From contig CAIQCK010000073.1 of the NCBI GenBank assembly GCA_903870275.1, forward strand, positions 1-64,000: DNA of 64,000 bases, written 5' to 3'. Below the pieces are notes generated by a model, which was not told the origin of the DNA, did no database searches, and worked only from the letters and a program-made list of their open reading frames with translations. Below are positions 52,008-62,232 of this stretch, one piece after another. This DNA is from an uncultured bacterium (GTDB lineage Bacteria > Verrucomicrobiota > Verrucomicrobiia > CAIQCK01). The first letter of the stretch is position 1, and every line of letters begins with the position of its first letter. A program made the position numbers and the translations under genes.

Positions 52008-52432
52008 AAGGTTAGTGCGTATCACACGGTCGTGCAGCGTGAAACCGTGATGGAACTGAAGGCGGCAAGTCCCTCGCGCAACACATCTGCTCGCGCCCCG
52101 TCAGGTGTTGTTGCGGACTGTGTTCATTCTACTGATTGCGGTCGTCGGCCTTGTGATTGACTTTTGATTGCTCCGGTTCCTCCACCAGCAGAGAATTTTC
52201 CAGCGCGTCCAGCCGCTTGCCGGACAACCAACTGGCGAGAATAAAAAAGCCAGCGCTACGAAATCCAAAATTGAAAAGGAGACCACTGACGTTGGCCGTG
52301 TTCACTTCTGCGTCAACACCGAAAAAAACGCGTCGAGAACAGCTTGACCGGGCTGCCGCGCCATATTTATACTATTAACGATTCGCATCCGCTTTAGCTC
52401 TGGCGATTCAACAGTTTTCGAGTGATCGACCC
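52008..52432. other. Intergenic stretch, no gene seen
   Basis: About 425 bp. A hydrophobic plus-strand stretch (RTVFILLIAVVGLVIDF, ending near 52167) lacks a start in frame and is not called. The promoter of the following giant gene should be at the right end. Confidence 0.3.
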
Positions 52433-55400
52433 ATGATACACGGCGTTGAAGGCAAAATTTTGGTCCCCAAGGCCAAACGCAAATTCCTATCCCTTGTTTT
52501 GCCCTTTGTGGTCGCCCTTGCGATTTCCATTTGCGCCTCGGCTCAAGTCGGAGAGAAACCAAAGCCGGCCAACGCTGAGGCTGAGACAAGCGTTGAGGCC
52601 AAAGCGAAGGCCGCCTACGAGACGGCTGGGAAGACAGCCAAGGAGGCGGAAGCTGCGATCGCCCCCCTGAAGGCTGCCATGCAAAAGACCGATACAGCAT
52701 ACGCCAACGCGAGCAAGACAGCCAACACGAAGCGACAGCAGGCCACGGACGCAAAGAATTTGGCGGGCGAGCCGGGCGCAAAAGAGTTGCAACAGGCCGA
52801 GGCCAACTTACCCGTGGTCATCAAGGTCCTGACCGACGCGACCAACGCCAAACCTCCCTTGGACAAGGCGTTGGCCGACGCCAAGGCCGCCGCGCTCCCT
52901 CCTCAACAAGCTTACGACGCGGCCGAGAAAACGGCCAAGGAGGCTGAGGCCGTGGCGAAGGCCGCAGCCGACGCGGCCAACAAACTCGATGACGAAGCCA
53001 AGAAGGCCACGACCGATGCAGCCGCAAAACGCAGAGCGGCTGACGCGGCCAAGGCCTCCCTAGCCCGAGCACGGCAGGGCGAGCAGAACTTGCAGAACCA
53101 AGACACCGCGATCACGCCGAAGCTGGCGGAAGCGGAAGCGCGGAAGAAGGCTGCCGACGAAGCTTTGGCCAACGCCAAGAAGCAAGTGGCCGCTGCCACG
53201 ACCGTTTATGAGGCAGCCGAGCAAGCGGCCCAAGCGGCTGCGGCCAACGCCAAGCCGGTTTCCGAGGCGGAGAAGCAGCACGCCGCCGCCGCCGCCGTCG
53301 CCAAGCGCAAGGCGGTCGACGCGGCCAAGACCGCCTTGACCCAGTCACAGCAAAACGAACAGCAAGCGCAAGCTCAGGCCAACGCCGCCGTGTCGAAGCT
53401 GGCGGAAGCGGAAGCGCAGAAGAAGGCGGCCGACGACGCTATGGCCAACGTCAAGAAGCAGGTGGCCGCTGCCACGACCGCTTATCAGGCAGCCGAGCAA
53501 GCGGCCCAAGCGGCTGCGGCCAACGCCAGAATTGTATTGGTCGCCGAACTTGCCCAGGTTGCCAATGAGACCGTTGCGAAGCGAAAAGCGGCCGACGATG
53601 CAAAGGCCGCTTTGGCCCAGGCTCAACAGAAACAGCAACAAGCGCAGGCCGCCGCCGATGCGGCTGTCAAAAAGGGAACGGGTACGGCAGCCGAGAAGAA
53701 GACAGCCGACGACGCCTTGGCCAACGCCAAGAAGGAGGTCGCCGCCGCCGACACGGCTCACCAGACAGCCGAACACGCCGCCCAAGTGGCTGCTTCCACG
53801 GCCGAAACGATGGCTGGTCTTGCCACCAATGCCGAGGAGCAAAAGCAGCAGGCCGCCGCCGTTGCCGACAAGGCAAAAGCCGCCCTAGCTCAGGCTCAGC
53901 AGGAACAACAACAAGCTCAGGCCGCCGCCGATGCGGCTGCCAAGAAAGGAGCGGGCGCGGCAGCAGAGAAGAAAACAGCAGACGACACCTTGGCCAATGC
54001 CAAGAAGCAGACGGCCGCTGCCACGACCGCTTGCCAGGCTGCGGAGCAGGCCGCCCAAGCCGCCGCGGCCAATGCTAAAGTCGTATCGGCCGCCGATCTT
54101 GCTCAGGTCGTTCGTGAGGACGCGGCGAAACGACAGGCGGCCAGCGATGCCAATGCGGCCCTAGCCCAGGCTCAACAGAAACAGCAACAAGCACAGGCCG
54201 CCGTCGATGCGGCCGCCAACAAGGGAGCGGCTGCGGGAACAGAGAAGAAGGCAGCCGACGAGGCATTGGCCAACGCCAAGAAACAGGTGGCTGCGGCCAC
54301 CGGCGCTGCTGACGCGACCGAGAAGGAGGCGCAGGCGTCGGAAGCCAGAAGCAGAGGGATCGCCGCCATTTTCGGCAGGTCCGAGGAGCAGAAACAGCAG
54401 GTCGCAGCCGATGTTGCCGCCAAGCGCAAGGCGGCCGACGCGGCAAAAACGGCCTTGGCTCAAGGACAGCAAAACCAACAGCAAGCACAAGTCCAGGCCG
54501 ACGCCGCAGCCAAGAAGCTGACCGATGCCACAGCCCAGAAGAAAGGAGCCGACGTGGCCTTGGTCAATGCCAGGAAGCAGTTGGCCGCCGCCCAAGGTGC
54601 TCAGCAAGCAGCCGAGCCGGCGGCCCAAGCCGCCGAGGCCACGGCCAAGGTGGTGGCCGAGCGTGTCGGCAGAACCGAGGAGCAAAAGCGGCTGGCCACA
54701 GCCGACGCTGCCGCCAAGCGCAAAGCAGCCGACGAGGCCAAGGCGGCCCTGGCCCAGGCTCAGGCAGCCCAGGAGAATCCGCAGAAGCTGGCCGACGCCG
54801 CGGCTGAGAAACTGACCCGGCCGATGGCGCAGAAGAATCTGCTCGACGCTGCGTTGGCGGGCATCAAGAAGCAGTTGGCATCTGCCGACACGGCTGCTCA
54901 GGCAGCCGAGCAAGTCGCGCAAGCCGCGGAGAAATCGGCCGAGGAAAAGAAGCAAGCGGCGGCACAAGCCGCCGCCAAACGCAAAGCGGCGGTGGATGCC
55001 GCGACCGCGCTGGCTCAAGCACAGCAGGCCGAGCAGCAAGCGCAGGCTCAGGTCACGGCCGCCGCGCAGAAGTTTAACGAAGTGCAGTCACAGACGAAAT
55101 CAGCCGACGATGCCCTGACGAATGTGAAGAAGCAGATGGCTGCGGCCGACACGGCTGCTCAGGCCGCCGAGCAGGCCGCCCAAGCCGCCGAGGCCAAGGC
55201 CAAGCAAGTTTCGGCGGATACCGCCAAGCCGGACGCGGAGAAGAAACAGGTCGCCAACGAAAGCGCCGTCAAGCGCAAAGCAGCCGACGCGGCCAAAGCC
55301 GCCCTCGCTCAGGCGCAACAGAGCCAGAAAGCGGCTCAGACTCAGGCTGCGGCCGCCGCGCAGAAGCTGGCGGAAGCGGAGGCGAAGAAGAAGGCCGCCG

Positions 55401-57481
55401 ACGCGGCTTCGGCCGACACGAAGAACCGGATAGCCGCCGCAACCACCGCGAACCAGGCGGCCCAGGAAGCGGCCAAGGAAGTCATCAAGCTCGATACGAC
55501 AAGCAAGCAGGCCGCAGAGGATGCCGCCGCCAAGCGCAAAGCGGCCAATGCGGCCAAAGCAGTTTTGTCCCCGGTGCAGCAGAAGCTGGATCAAGCGGCG
55601 ATCAAGGCCAACACCGCCGGGCAGGAGCTGGCCAGGGCCGAAACGCGGAAGAAGTCGGCCGAAGAAGGTTTGGAGAACCTCAAGAAGCGGATCGCCGCCG
55701 CCAAACAGACAAACGTGGCGGACGACAAGGCGGCGACCGAGGCGGAAGCCGCAGCCGTTCCGTTGAAGGCGGAAGCGGAGAAGACGCGGACGGCGTATAC
55801 GGAGGCCATGAAGGTGGCCGACGACAAGCGTGCCCTGGTCGAGCAGGCCAAGGCCGCGCTATACCGGCTGGTCGCCGCCAGGCAGGTGACTGGCCTGATG
55901 GAAAGTTCCGAGCCGCCGAAGCCGGCGAACCGGATTGATGAAATCGTTTTTGCGAAATTGCAGGCGTTGGGCATCAAACCGCTCCTCTGCACCGACGCGG
56001 TGTTTGTCCGACGCGCTTATTTGGACATGACCGGCACGCTGCCGTCCGCGGAAGATGCCAAAGCGTTCATTCAAAGTCCGGACAAGAACAAACGCGTCGC
56101 CCTGGTTGATCGTCTTCTCGACCAGCCGGCGCATTTTGATTACTGGGCGATGAAGTGGAGTGACATCCTGAAAGTCAAGGCGGAGTTCCCCGTCAAGGTT
56201 TGGCCCAACGCGGCGCAGGCCTATTACCGCTGGATATGGGAATCGGTTGCCCAGAACAAGCCGTACGACAAGTTCGTCCGGGAACTGCTCACCTCCAGCG
56301 GGAGCAATTTCCGCGTCGGGCCGGTCAACTTCTACCGCGCCATTCAGAACAAGACTCCAGAGGGCATCGCCGACGCCGCGGGATTGGCGTTGATGGGTAC
56401 GAGGGTCCACTTCTGGCCGGAAGATCGTCGCGTCGGCATGGCGACGTTTTTCTCGCAGGTCGGTTACAAGCCCACCAGCGAGTGGAAAGAAGAGATCGTC
56501 TTCTGGGATCCCCTTAGTTTGACTAATGTGGTGGGCAACACCGCGCCTGGCGTGGACGCCGTGGCCAAGGCCGTGACGGCGTCAAACCAGATTCCACAGG
56601 CGTTGGCCAAACCGTTGAGTGAAAACGGGCCGTTGGCGGCCGTCTTTCCAGACGGCACCAAGACAACGATTCCGTCGGACCGTGATCCGCGGGAGGTGTT
56701 TGCTGATTGGCTGATTCGACCGGAGAATCCTTGGTTCACCAAAGCCATCGTCAACCGCACCTGGGCGTGGGTGATGGGACGCGGCATTATCCACGAGCCG
56801 GACAATATTCGGGATGACAACCCACCCAGCGACCCGGAGTTATTGGTCTTCTTGGAAAAGGAACTGGTCTCAAACGGCTACAACTTGAAGCATGTGAAGC
56901 GGCTGATCTTGACCTCGACCGCATACCAGTTCTCTTCGATCCCGAAGTCCCAGACTCCGGATGCGAAAGCCCACTTCGCCAGCTACCCGTTACGGCGGGT
57001 GGAAGCCGAGCTGTTGATTGATGCTCTGAATGAGATCACCGGTGGTTCGGACCTTTATACCAGCGCTGTCCCGGAGCCTTTCACGTATATTCCCAAAGAC
57101 ATGTCCGCGGTGGAACTGGCCGACGGCAGCATCACCAGTCCTTTCCTGACGTTGTTCGGACGTTCCTCGCGGTCCACGGGGATGGAAGCCGAACGCGTCA
57201 GCGAACTTGCCTCGACCCAGTGGCTGCACATGCTGAATTCGGCCACCATCCAGAGCAAGCTTCAGAACGGCCCGAAGCTCGCGGCGATAATCTCCAAAGG
57301 CGGCAAACCGAATGAAATCACCGAGAGACTTTACCTGACCATCCTTTCGCGGTTCCCGACGGATGCCGACGTGAAGGCCGCAGAGGAATATGCCAAGAGC
57401 GGAGCGACGCAAGGAAACAACGCCTGGCTTGATCTTGCCTGGGCGTTAATCAATAGCCCAGAGTTTCTTCTGCGGCATTGA
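52433..57481 (+). CDS. Giant coiled-coil DUF1549/DUF1553 protein
   Basis: A 1682-residue exported protein. A signal peptide (residues 1-38) is followed by about 1100 residues of alanine-, lysine- and glutamine-rich helix organised as roughly ten degenerate repeats of 87-97 residues (KRKAADAAKAALAQAQQ...KKAADDALANAKKQVAAA...QAAEQAAQAA). Residues 1165-1370 are DUF1549 (FVRRAYLDMTGTLPSAEDAKAFI, YWAMKWSDILKV) and about 1415-1680 DUF1553 (NRTWAWVMGRGIIHEPDNIRDDNPP, LRRVEAELLIDALNEITGG). Relatives usually start with a cytochrome c-type domain; no CxxCH motif is present. It heads a three-gene run with the DUF1501 and PPC proteins. Confidence 0.85.
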   Translation: MIHGVEGKILVPKAKRKFLSLVLPFVVALAISICASAQVGEKPKPANAEAETSVEAKAKAAYETAGKTAKEAEAAIAPLKAAMQKTDTAYANASKTANTKRQQATDAKNLAGEPGAKELQQAEANLPVVIKVLTDATNAKPPLDKALADAKAAALPPQQAYDAAEKTAKEAEAVAKAAADAANKLDDEAKKATTDAAAKRRAADAAKASLARARQGEQNLQNQDTAITPKLAEAEARKKAADEALANAKKQVAAATTVYEAAEQAAQAAAANAKPVSEAEKQHAAAAAVAKRKAVDAAKTALTQSQQNEQQAQAQANAAVSKLAEAEAQKKAADDAMANVKKQVAAATTAYQAAEQAAQAAAANARIVLVAELAQVANETVAKRKAADDAKAALAQAQQKQQQAQAAADAAVKKGTGTAAEKKTADDALANAKKEVAAADTAHQTAEHAAQVAASTAETMAGLATNAEEQKQQAAAVADKAKAALAQAQQEQQQAQAAADAAAKKGAGAAAEKKTADDTLANAKKQTAAATTACQAAEQAAQAAAANAKVVSAADLAQVVREDAAKRQAASDANAALAQAQQKQQQAQAAVDAAANKGAAAGTEKKAADEALANAKKQVAAATGAADATEKEAQASEARSRGIAAIFGRSEEQKQQVAADVAAKRKAADAAKTALAQGQQNQQQAQVQADAAAKKLTDATAQKKGADVALVNARKQLAAAQGAQQAAEPAAQAAEATAKVVAERVGRTEEQKRLATADAAAKRKAADEAKAALAQAQAAQENPQKLADAAAEKLTRPMAQKNLLDAALAGIKKQLASADTAAQAAEQVAQAAEKSAEEKKQAAAQAAAKRKAAVDAATALAQAQQAEQQAQAQVTAAAQKFNEVQSQTKSADDALTNVKKQMAAADTAAQAAEQAAQAAEAKAKQVSADTAKPDAEKKQVANESAVKRKAADAAKAALAQAQQSQKAAQTQAAAAAQKLAEAEAKKKAADAASADTKNRIAAATTANQAAQEAAKEVIKLDTTSKQAAEDAAAKRKAANAAKAVLSPVQQKLDQAAIKANTAGQELARAETRKKSAEEGLENLKKRIAAAKQTNVADDKAATEAEAAAVPLKAEAEKTRTAYTEAMKVADDKRALVEQAKAALYRLVAARQVTGLMESSEPPKPANRIDEIVFAKLQALGIKPLLCTDAVFVRRAYLDMTGTLPSAEDAKAFIQSPDKNKRVALVDRLLDQPAHFDYWAMKWSDILKVKAEFPVKVWPNAAQAYYRWIWESVAQNKPYDKFVRELLTSSGSNFRVGPVNFYRAIQNKTPEGIADAAGLALMGTRVHFWPEDRRVGMATFFSQVGYKPTSEWKEEIVFWDPLSLTNVVGNTAPGVDAVAKAVTASNQIPQALAKPLSENGPLAAVFPDGTKTTIPSDRDPREVFADWLIRPENPWFTKAIVNRTWAWVMGRGIIHEPDNIRDDNPPSDPELLVFLEKELVSNGYNLKHVKRLILTSTAYQFSSIPKSQTPDAKAHFASYPLRRVEAELLIDALNEITGGSDLYTSAVPEPFTYIPKDMSAVELADGSITSPFLTLFGRSSRSTGMEAERVSELASTQWLHMLNSATIQSKLQNGPKLAAIISKGGKPNEITERLYLTILSRFPTDADVKAAEEYAKSGATQGNNAWLDLAWALINSPEFLLRH

Positions 57482-57605
57482 TGTTACAGACGCGGCTGGC
57501 CGCTCTCCTCCCAATGATACTTTTGGGTCATTGCGGATGATGGCGATTAGACTCATATCTTATAATAGACGCCGGGCGTTATCAAATTAAATTGGAAGTG
57601 AGAGA

Positions 57606-59033
57606 ATGGAAGTCATGAGCACAAACCACAATCGAGACAACCAAGAGCAGGTAACCCGGCGCGAGGCCATGCGACGCGGCGCTTTGGGCGCGGCGGGCAT
57701 GATTGCGGCCAGCGGCTTGAGTTCCCAAATTTTCGCGGCCCCGGCAGAGAAGACGCCCCAGCAAAAAGCCGCCGATGAGAAGGCGGCCCGGGACGCGGCG
57801 GCCAAAGCCAAGGCCAAGGACAAGAAAGTCCAGACCAAGTCGGTCATCCAGATCTTCTTGTGGGGCGGCATGTCGCACAACGATACATGGGATCCGAAGC
57901 CGGGTTCGGGCTACGACTACATGGCTGATTTTGACAAGGTCATCCCCACCAACGTGGATGGAATCCAGATTGGCGCGCTGTTCCCCAAACTGGCCAAGCA
58001 GGCCGACAAGTATTCTTTGATCCGCAGCATGACCCACGGGAACAACGGCCACGAGACGGCCGCCTACCTGATGCAAACCGGTCATCTGCCGGGCGGACGG
58101 CTCGCCTACCCAAGCATCGGCGCCATATTCACCTACTTTAAGAAAGACCAATACAAAGGGCTGATTCCGCCCTATGTCGTGATGCTGGAGGCAGCCGGGC
58201 GGTTTTCCGAGGAGGGCTTCCTCGGCCCCGCCTACAAGCCTTTCGCCACGGGCGGCGATCCAAACGCGGGCCGCTTCGAGGTGCAGGGAATCGTCAACAG
58301 GGGAATTGACGACGGGCGGCAGAAGGCCCGCCGTGAATTGGTGGATAAGACCAATGTCTTGGGCTACGGCCTTGCGTCCGCCCCGGAGATGGCGGCCATC
58401 GAGGAAGCCAAGCAGAAAGCCTACGGGTTGATCCTGGGCAGGGGGAAGGAAGTATTCAATCTCGAGAACGAACCCACGGAACTCAGGGATCGCTACGGCC
58501 GCCACACGTTCGGGCAGGAATGCCTCGCGGCGCGGCGGATGGTGGAGGCGGGTGTGCCCTATATCACCATCAGTTTCCCCGGCGGCTGGGACACGCACTC
58601 GAACCACTTCGCGACCATGAGGAACCAGTGTCCGATGTTGGACCAGGGGCTGGCGACGCTGCTCGCCGATCTGAAGGATCGCGGCTTGCTCGATAGCACT
58701 TTGGTCTGGTGCTCCGGCGAGTTCGGTCGCACGGTGAAGATATCGTGGGAGCCACCTTGGAATGGAGGTCGCCATCATTATGGGAACGTTTTCACCGTGC
58801 TGGTAGCCGGCGGCGGATTCAAGGGCGGCCGCGTGGTCGGCTCATCCGATGAGAAAGCCGAAAACGTCAAGGAGCGGCCTGTCTATCCCGCGGACCTGCT
58901 GGGAAGCATGTATCTGTTGGCTGGCATAGACGCAACGGCCAAGTTGCCTCATCCGTGGGGGCTGGATGCCTACGTGTTGGACACCGAAAACGAGGGCATG
59001 AAATCGGCGGGGCTTCTTGAGGAGATCATGTAG
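57606..59033 (+). CDS. DUF1501 Tat-exported protein
   Basis: A 475-residue protein. The Tat signal TRREAMRRGALGAAGMIAAS leads into a lysine/alanine-rich linker (AEKTPQQKAADEKAARDAAAKAKAK). A DUF1501 (alkaline-phosphatase/sulfatase-like) domain follows, recognisable from FLWGGMSHNDTWDPKPG, MTHGNNGHETAAYLMQTGHLP, FPGGWDTHSNHF and WCSGEFGRTVKI, with metal-binding-type Asp and His residues. In PVC bacteria DUF1501 genes are found next to DUF1549/DUF1553 genes; the pair's biochemical role is unsettled. The linker resembles the upstream giant coil in composition. Start has a GGAAGTGAGAG ribosome-binding region. Confidence 0.85.
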   Translation: MEVMSTNHNRDNQEQVTRREAMRRGALGAAGMIAASGLSSQIFAAPAEKTPQQKAADEKAARDAAAKAKAKDKKVQTKSVIQIFLWGGMSHNDTWDPKPGSGYDYMADFDKVIPTNVDGIQIGALFPKLAKQADKYSLIRSMTHGNNGHETAAYLMQTGHLPGGRLAYPSIGAIFTYFKKDQYKGLIPPYVVMLEAAGRFSEEGFLGPAYKPFATGGDPNAGRFEVQGIVNRGIDDGRQKARRELVDKTNVLGYGLASAPEMAAIEEAKQKAYGLILGRGKEVFNLENEPTELRDRYGRHTFGQECLAARRMVEAGVPYITISFPGGWDTHSNHFATMRNQCPMLDQGLATLLADLKDRGLLDSTLVWCSGEFGRTVKISWEPPWNGGRHHYGNVFTVLVAGGGFKGGRVVGSSDEKAENVKERPVYPADLLGSMYLLAGIDATAKLPHPWGLDAYVLDTENEGMKSAGLLEEIM

Positions 59034-59041
59034 CCGGGAAG

Positions 59042-61360
59042 ATGGAAAACTTCATGGGCAGACTCAACAGGCTTCCGATCTTGGGGCTGGTCATCCTTGT
59101 GGCCGCTGCATCCCCGGTTTGGGCGCAGAACCAGTATATCGGTTTCGTCTATCCCGCCGGTGGCCAGCAGGACACCACTTTCCCGATCAGGTTGGGTGGT
59201 CAAGGGCTTGCCTATGCTTCTGATGTGGTTGTGAGCGGGGAAGGGGTTTCCGCCCGGCTCGTTGATTACTACCGGATTCTGGACAACCAGGAGATGGGGT
59301 TGGTCAACCAGCAACTGAACGAGTTGCGGAAGAAAGAAACGATGGTGGACGACGCGATGGCCGCCAAGATGGCCTCGTTTGAGTTTCCCGCGCCCATCGG
59401 CCCGGATACCGGACCCAACGCGGTCGCTTCCCTGATTTGCCCGATATGTGGCACTGCCAACGCGCTTGACGCCACCGTCTGCGTCAAATGCAATGCGAAG
59501 CTGGAGAAACCCAAGAACCCGCAACCGTCCGAAAAGGACGCGAAGAACACACCTCCCAAGTCCGAGAAGGAAGTGGCCAAGCAGAAGCTGATCGACCGGA
59601 TCCAAAAGAGATTCGACGAAGACGAGCGCAACCCGGCCGTGCGTTCCCAGACCGAGCTCGTCTTTGCCGAGATCACGGTGGCGCCCGACGCAAAACCGGG
59701 CCGGCGAGAGATCCGGGTGATTACCAAACGGGGTGTCTCCAATCCGCTGTCCTTCTACGTCGGCCAAGTGCCCGAAGTCGCTCGCAAGCCGATGAAGACC
59801 ATGCAGCTCCCGCTGCTCGGCAAGGAGTTTCTGGCCCAGCGCAAAAGGCCGCGGGAAGAAGAGGAGGTGCGCATTACCGTGCCGTGCACGATGAACGGCC
59901 AGATCGCGGCGGGCGAGATGAACCGGTATCGTTTTCAGGCGAGCAAAGGGCAGCATCTGGTCATTTCCGCCAAAGCCAGAGACTTGATCCCCTACGTTCC
60001 CGACGGCGTTCCTGGTTGGTGTCAGACCGTGCTGAAGCTTCGCGACACCAACGGCAAGGAGTTGGCGTATAACGACGATTTCCGCTTCAATCCCGACCCG
60101 CTGATCTATTTCGAGGTCCCCGAGGACGGCGAGTATGTGTTGAGCATCAACGAGGCGCTCTTTCGCGGCCGCGAGAGCTTTGTGTATCGGATTACCATCG
60201 GTGAGCTGCCCTTCGTGACCAGTATCTTCCCGTTGGGTGGCCGCGTGGGCGAGCCGGTCCAGATCGAGATGAACGGCTGGAATCTGGAAAAGGCGACGCT
60301 GTCGCCGCCCCCCAAAGACGCAAAACCGGGGCACCATCTGATTGCCGCCAGCAACGGGAAACTCGTTTCCAACTACGTGCCGTTTGCACTGGACACGCTG
60401 CCCGAATGTTTGGAGAAGGAACCCAACGACGAGCCGTCCAAGGCGCAGAAAGTGACTCTCCCCATCATCGTCAATGGGCGAATGGATCGCCCGGGTGACT
60501 GGGATGTCTTCGAGGTGGAAGGAAAAGCCGGTGAGACAATCGTCGCGGAAGTATACGCGCGCCGCCTCGGTTCCCCGATGGATTCCTTCGTCAAAGTCAC
60601 CGGAGCGGATGGCAAGATCATCGCGTTGAACGACGATCATTTCGACGCAGCCTCGGGGTTGAACACCGACCACGCCGATTCCTACCTCATGGTGAAACTG
60701 CCCGCCGATGGAAAATACTTCATTCACATCGGTGACACGAGGCAACAGGGAGGAAAGGAGTATGCCTACCGGCTCCGGATCAGCCACCCGCAACCCGATT
60801 TCGTGTTGCGTTTGATCCCTTCCCGAATCGCTATGTCCAGCAAAGGGTCTGTTTCAGTGACCGTCTACGCCATACGCAAGGATGGATTCGACGGGCCGAT
60901 CAAACTGACTTTCAAAGACTTGCCGCAGGGACTTGAATCGTCTGGAGCCACGCTGGGGGCCAAACAAGAGGTTGTGGGGTTGTCGCTAAAGACCAGCCTC
61001 ACGGAGATGGAAAAGCCCGTCAACGTCACCGTCGTGGGCACTGCGAAGATCGGAGACCAGGAACTCGTCCATGAGGCCGTGCCGGCCGAAGACAAAATGC
61101 AGGCTTTCCTTTGGCGCCATCTGTTGCCTTCAGAAACCCTGCCGGTCCTGGTCTTCGATTCATCCTATCAACCGCCAGCCGATCGCATACGCCCGCCGAT
61201 CCGTGACGAGGATCGCCCGAAGGGAGTGAAGCCCACATTGACAAGGTCATCGGTCGAGGGGTGGTTGAGGCAGATCGAACGCCTCTATCAAGAGTGGTTC
61301 CTGACAGATGCGTTCGCGAACCGCGAGATCGCGGGTGTAGAAGCCCGTGTGATCAAATAA
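59042..61360 (+). CDS. Exported PPC-domain protein with zinc ribbon
   Basis: A 772-residue exported protein immediately after DUF1501. A signal peptide (LPILGLVILVAAASPVWAQ) precedes an N-terminal beta domain. A zinc ribbon, CPICGTANALDATVCVKC (near 140-157), is inserted, followed by a lysine-rich stretch and at least two prepeptidase C-terminal-like (PPC) domains: YRFQASKGQHLVISAKARDLIPY, then DWDVFEVEGKAGETIVAEVYARRL...MDSFVKVTGADGKII. A cytoplasmic-style zinc ribbon in an exported protein is unusual. An ATG four codons downstream has better spacing to GGAAA. Confidence 0.8.
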   Translation: MENFMGRLNRLPILGLVILVAAASPVWAQNQYIGFVYPAGGQQDTTFPIRLGGQGLAYASDVVVSGEGVSARLVDYYRILDNQEMGLVNQQLNELRKKETMVDDAMAAKMASFEFPAPIGPDTGPNAVASLICPICGTANALDATVCVKCNAKLEKPKNPQPSEKDAKNTPPKSEKEVAKQKLIDRIQKRFDEDERNPAVRSQTELVFAEITVAPDAKPGRREIRVITKRGVSNPLSFYVGQVPEVARKPMKTMQLPLLGKEFLAQRKRPREEEEVRITVPCTMNGQIAAGEMNRYRFQASKGQHLVISAKARDLIPYVPDGVPGWCQTVLKLRDTNGKELAYNDDFRFNPDPLIYFEVPEDGEYVLSINEALFRGRESFVYRITIGELPFVTSIFPLGGRVGEPVQIEMNGWNLEKATLSPPPKDAKPGHHLIAASNGKLVSNYVPFALDTLPECLEKEPNDEPSKAQKVTLPIIVNGRMDRPGDWDVFEVEGKAGETIVAEVYARRLGSPMDSFVKVTGADGKIIALNDDHFDAASGLNTDHADSYLMVKLPADGKYFIHIGDTRQQGGKEYAYRLRISHPQPDFVLRLIPSRIAMSSKGSVSVTVYAIRKDGFDGPIKLTFKDLPQGLESSGATLGAKQEVVGLSLKTSLTEMEKPVNVTVVGTAKIGDQELVHEAVPAEDKMQAFLWRHLLPSETLPVLVFDSSYQPPADRIRPPIRDEDRPKGVKPTLTRSSVEGWLRQIERLYQEWFLTDAFANREIAGVEARVIK

Positions 61361-61786
61361 GAGTCGCGCGGCTGGTGGACCATCCTTGGGTGCGAGGCAG
61401 CGGCAACTGTCCATCGCCCGATTTGCCTTCGCCCGGCTCCAATGGCAGCCACGCATCCTCATAAACCGGGTCGAACGTGTTCTCGCGAAGCGCTTCTGAC
61501 CGGACTCGTGTTTTTCGAGCCACCTGATGTGATAGTCTTCCGCCAGCGTGAGATCAAAGTCCTGAGCCAAAAAAGAAACGCGGATCAGAATTCCCGGACT
61601 GCTTCTGCACTCGAACCACTGCTCTTTGATCCCCGGATGAATTCCGTGCTTGTCCTGTTTCCTGATTCTGGTAGATAGCGCCGAAAGATGCATTATAGTA
61701 AGCTGTCTTTTGCGCCTGAACCCATGAAGAAGAGATGGCAGAAGCGAGCGTAGCGTAAAGATGGCAGGAAAGGAATTGAGCGGCCT
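61361..61786. other. Intergenic stretch with a dispersed repeat
   Basis: 61566-61630 (AACGCGGATCAGAATTCCCG ... CGAACCACTG) is one of four copies of a repeat also at 24600-24655 and, inverted, 7485-7525 and 34754-34800. No gene is seen on either strand. Confidence 0.45.
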
Positions 61787-62119
61787 ATGTGTGATACAAG
61801 AATGCTGGAGACACGAATTGCCTGGATGGTGCGCAACACCACTGCCGATCCCGGAAAGGTGCTTTGGTTGGGTAGAGAACCGGACACCAAGAATCCGAAA
61901 TACCCTTTCCAGTTCTTCCATGGTTCATTTGAAAAGGCGACCGTGTTCAATTTTCGGATGGAAGCTGAAGCCGGTATGAATGCAGCCAAGGGCGACGAAC
62001 TCATTGAAGCGGAGGTCAGCGTTCCGTGCGAGGCCATGCAAACCAAGGAGCGGGACCCCGAGGCGGCTCGGAAGTTTACCCAGACCCAAGCCGTTCATCA
62101 TCACCACAGCCACGCGTAA
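61787..62119 (+). CDS. Hypothetical protein
   Basis: A 110-residue frame starting MCDTRMLETRIAWMV and containing GKVLWLGREPDTKNPKYPFQFFHGSFEKATVFNFRM and a charged helix. The end is QTQAVHHHHSHA, a natural His cluster. It has a protein-like composition but no recognised family and no clear ribosome-binding site. The convergent neighbour is the ASKHA gene. Confidence 0.4.
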   Translation: MCDTRMLETRIAWMVRNTTADPGKVLWLGREPDTKNPKYPFQFFHGSFEKATVFNFRMEAEAGMNAAKGDELIEAEVSVPCEAMQTKERDPEAARKFTQTQAVHHHHSHA

Positions 62120-62232
62120 ATCCAGATGCCAAGCCGGCCGATACTGGCGGCAAACTCCAGCCGCTCCTACTCGTATAGCACCTGCCAACCAAGTGCCGCA
62201 CAGTGTTTGGCGGTTTCCACCGCAGGGCGTGC

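Noticed and set aside
53020..55800. Repeats in the giant gene as a CRISPR or DNA satellite
   Set aside because: The periodicity of about 260-290 bp is in frame and degenerate at DNA level; it reflects protein repeats.
58970..60793. 607-codon minus-strand frame opposite the DUF1501 and PPC genes
   Set aside because: Antisense to two convincing exported proteins; composition is that of a high-GC shadow frame.
61247..61921. 224-codon minus-strand frame after the PPC gene
   Set aside because: It overlaps the 3' end of a real gene and a dispersed repeat, and has no domain-like region.
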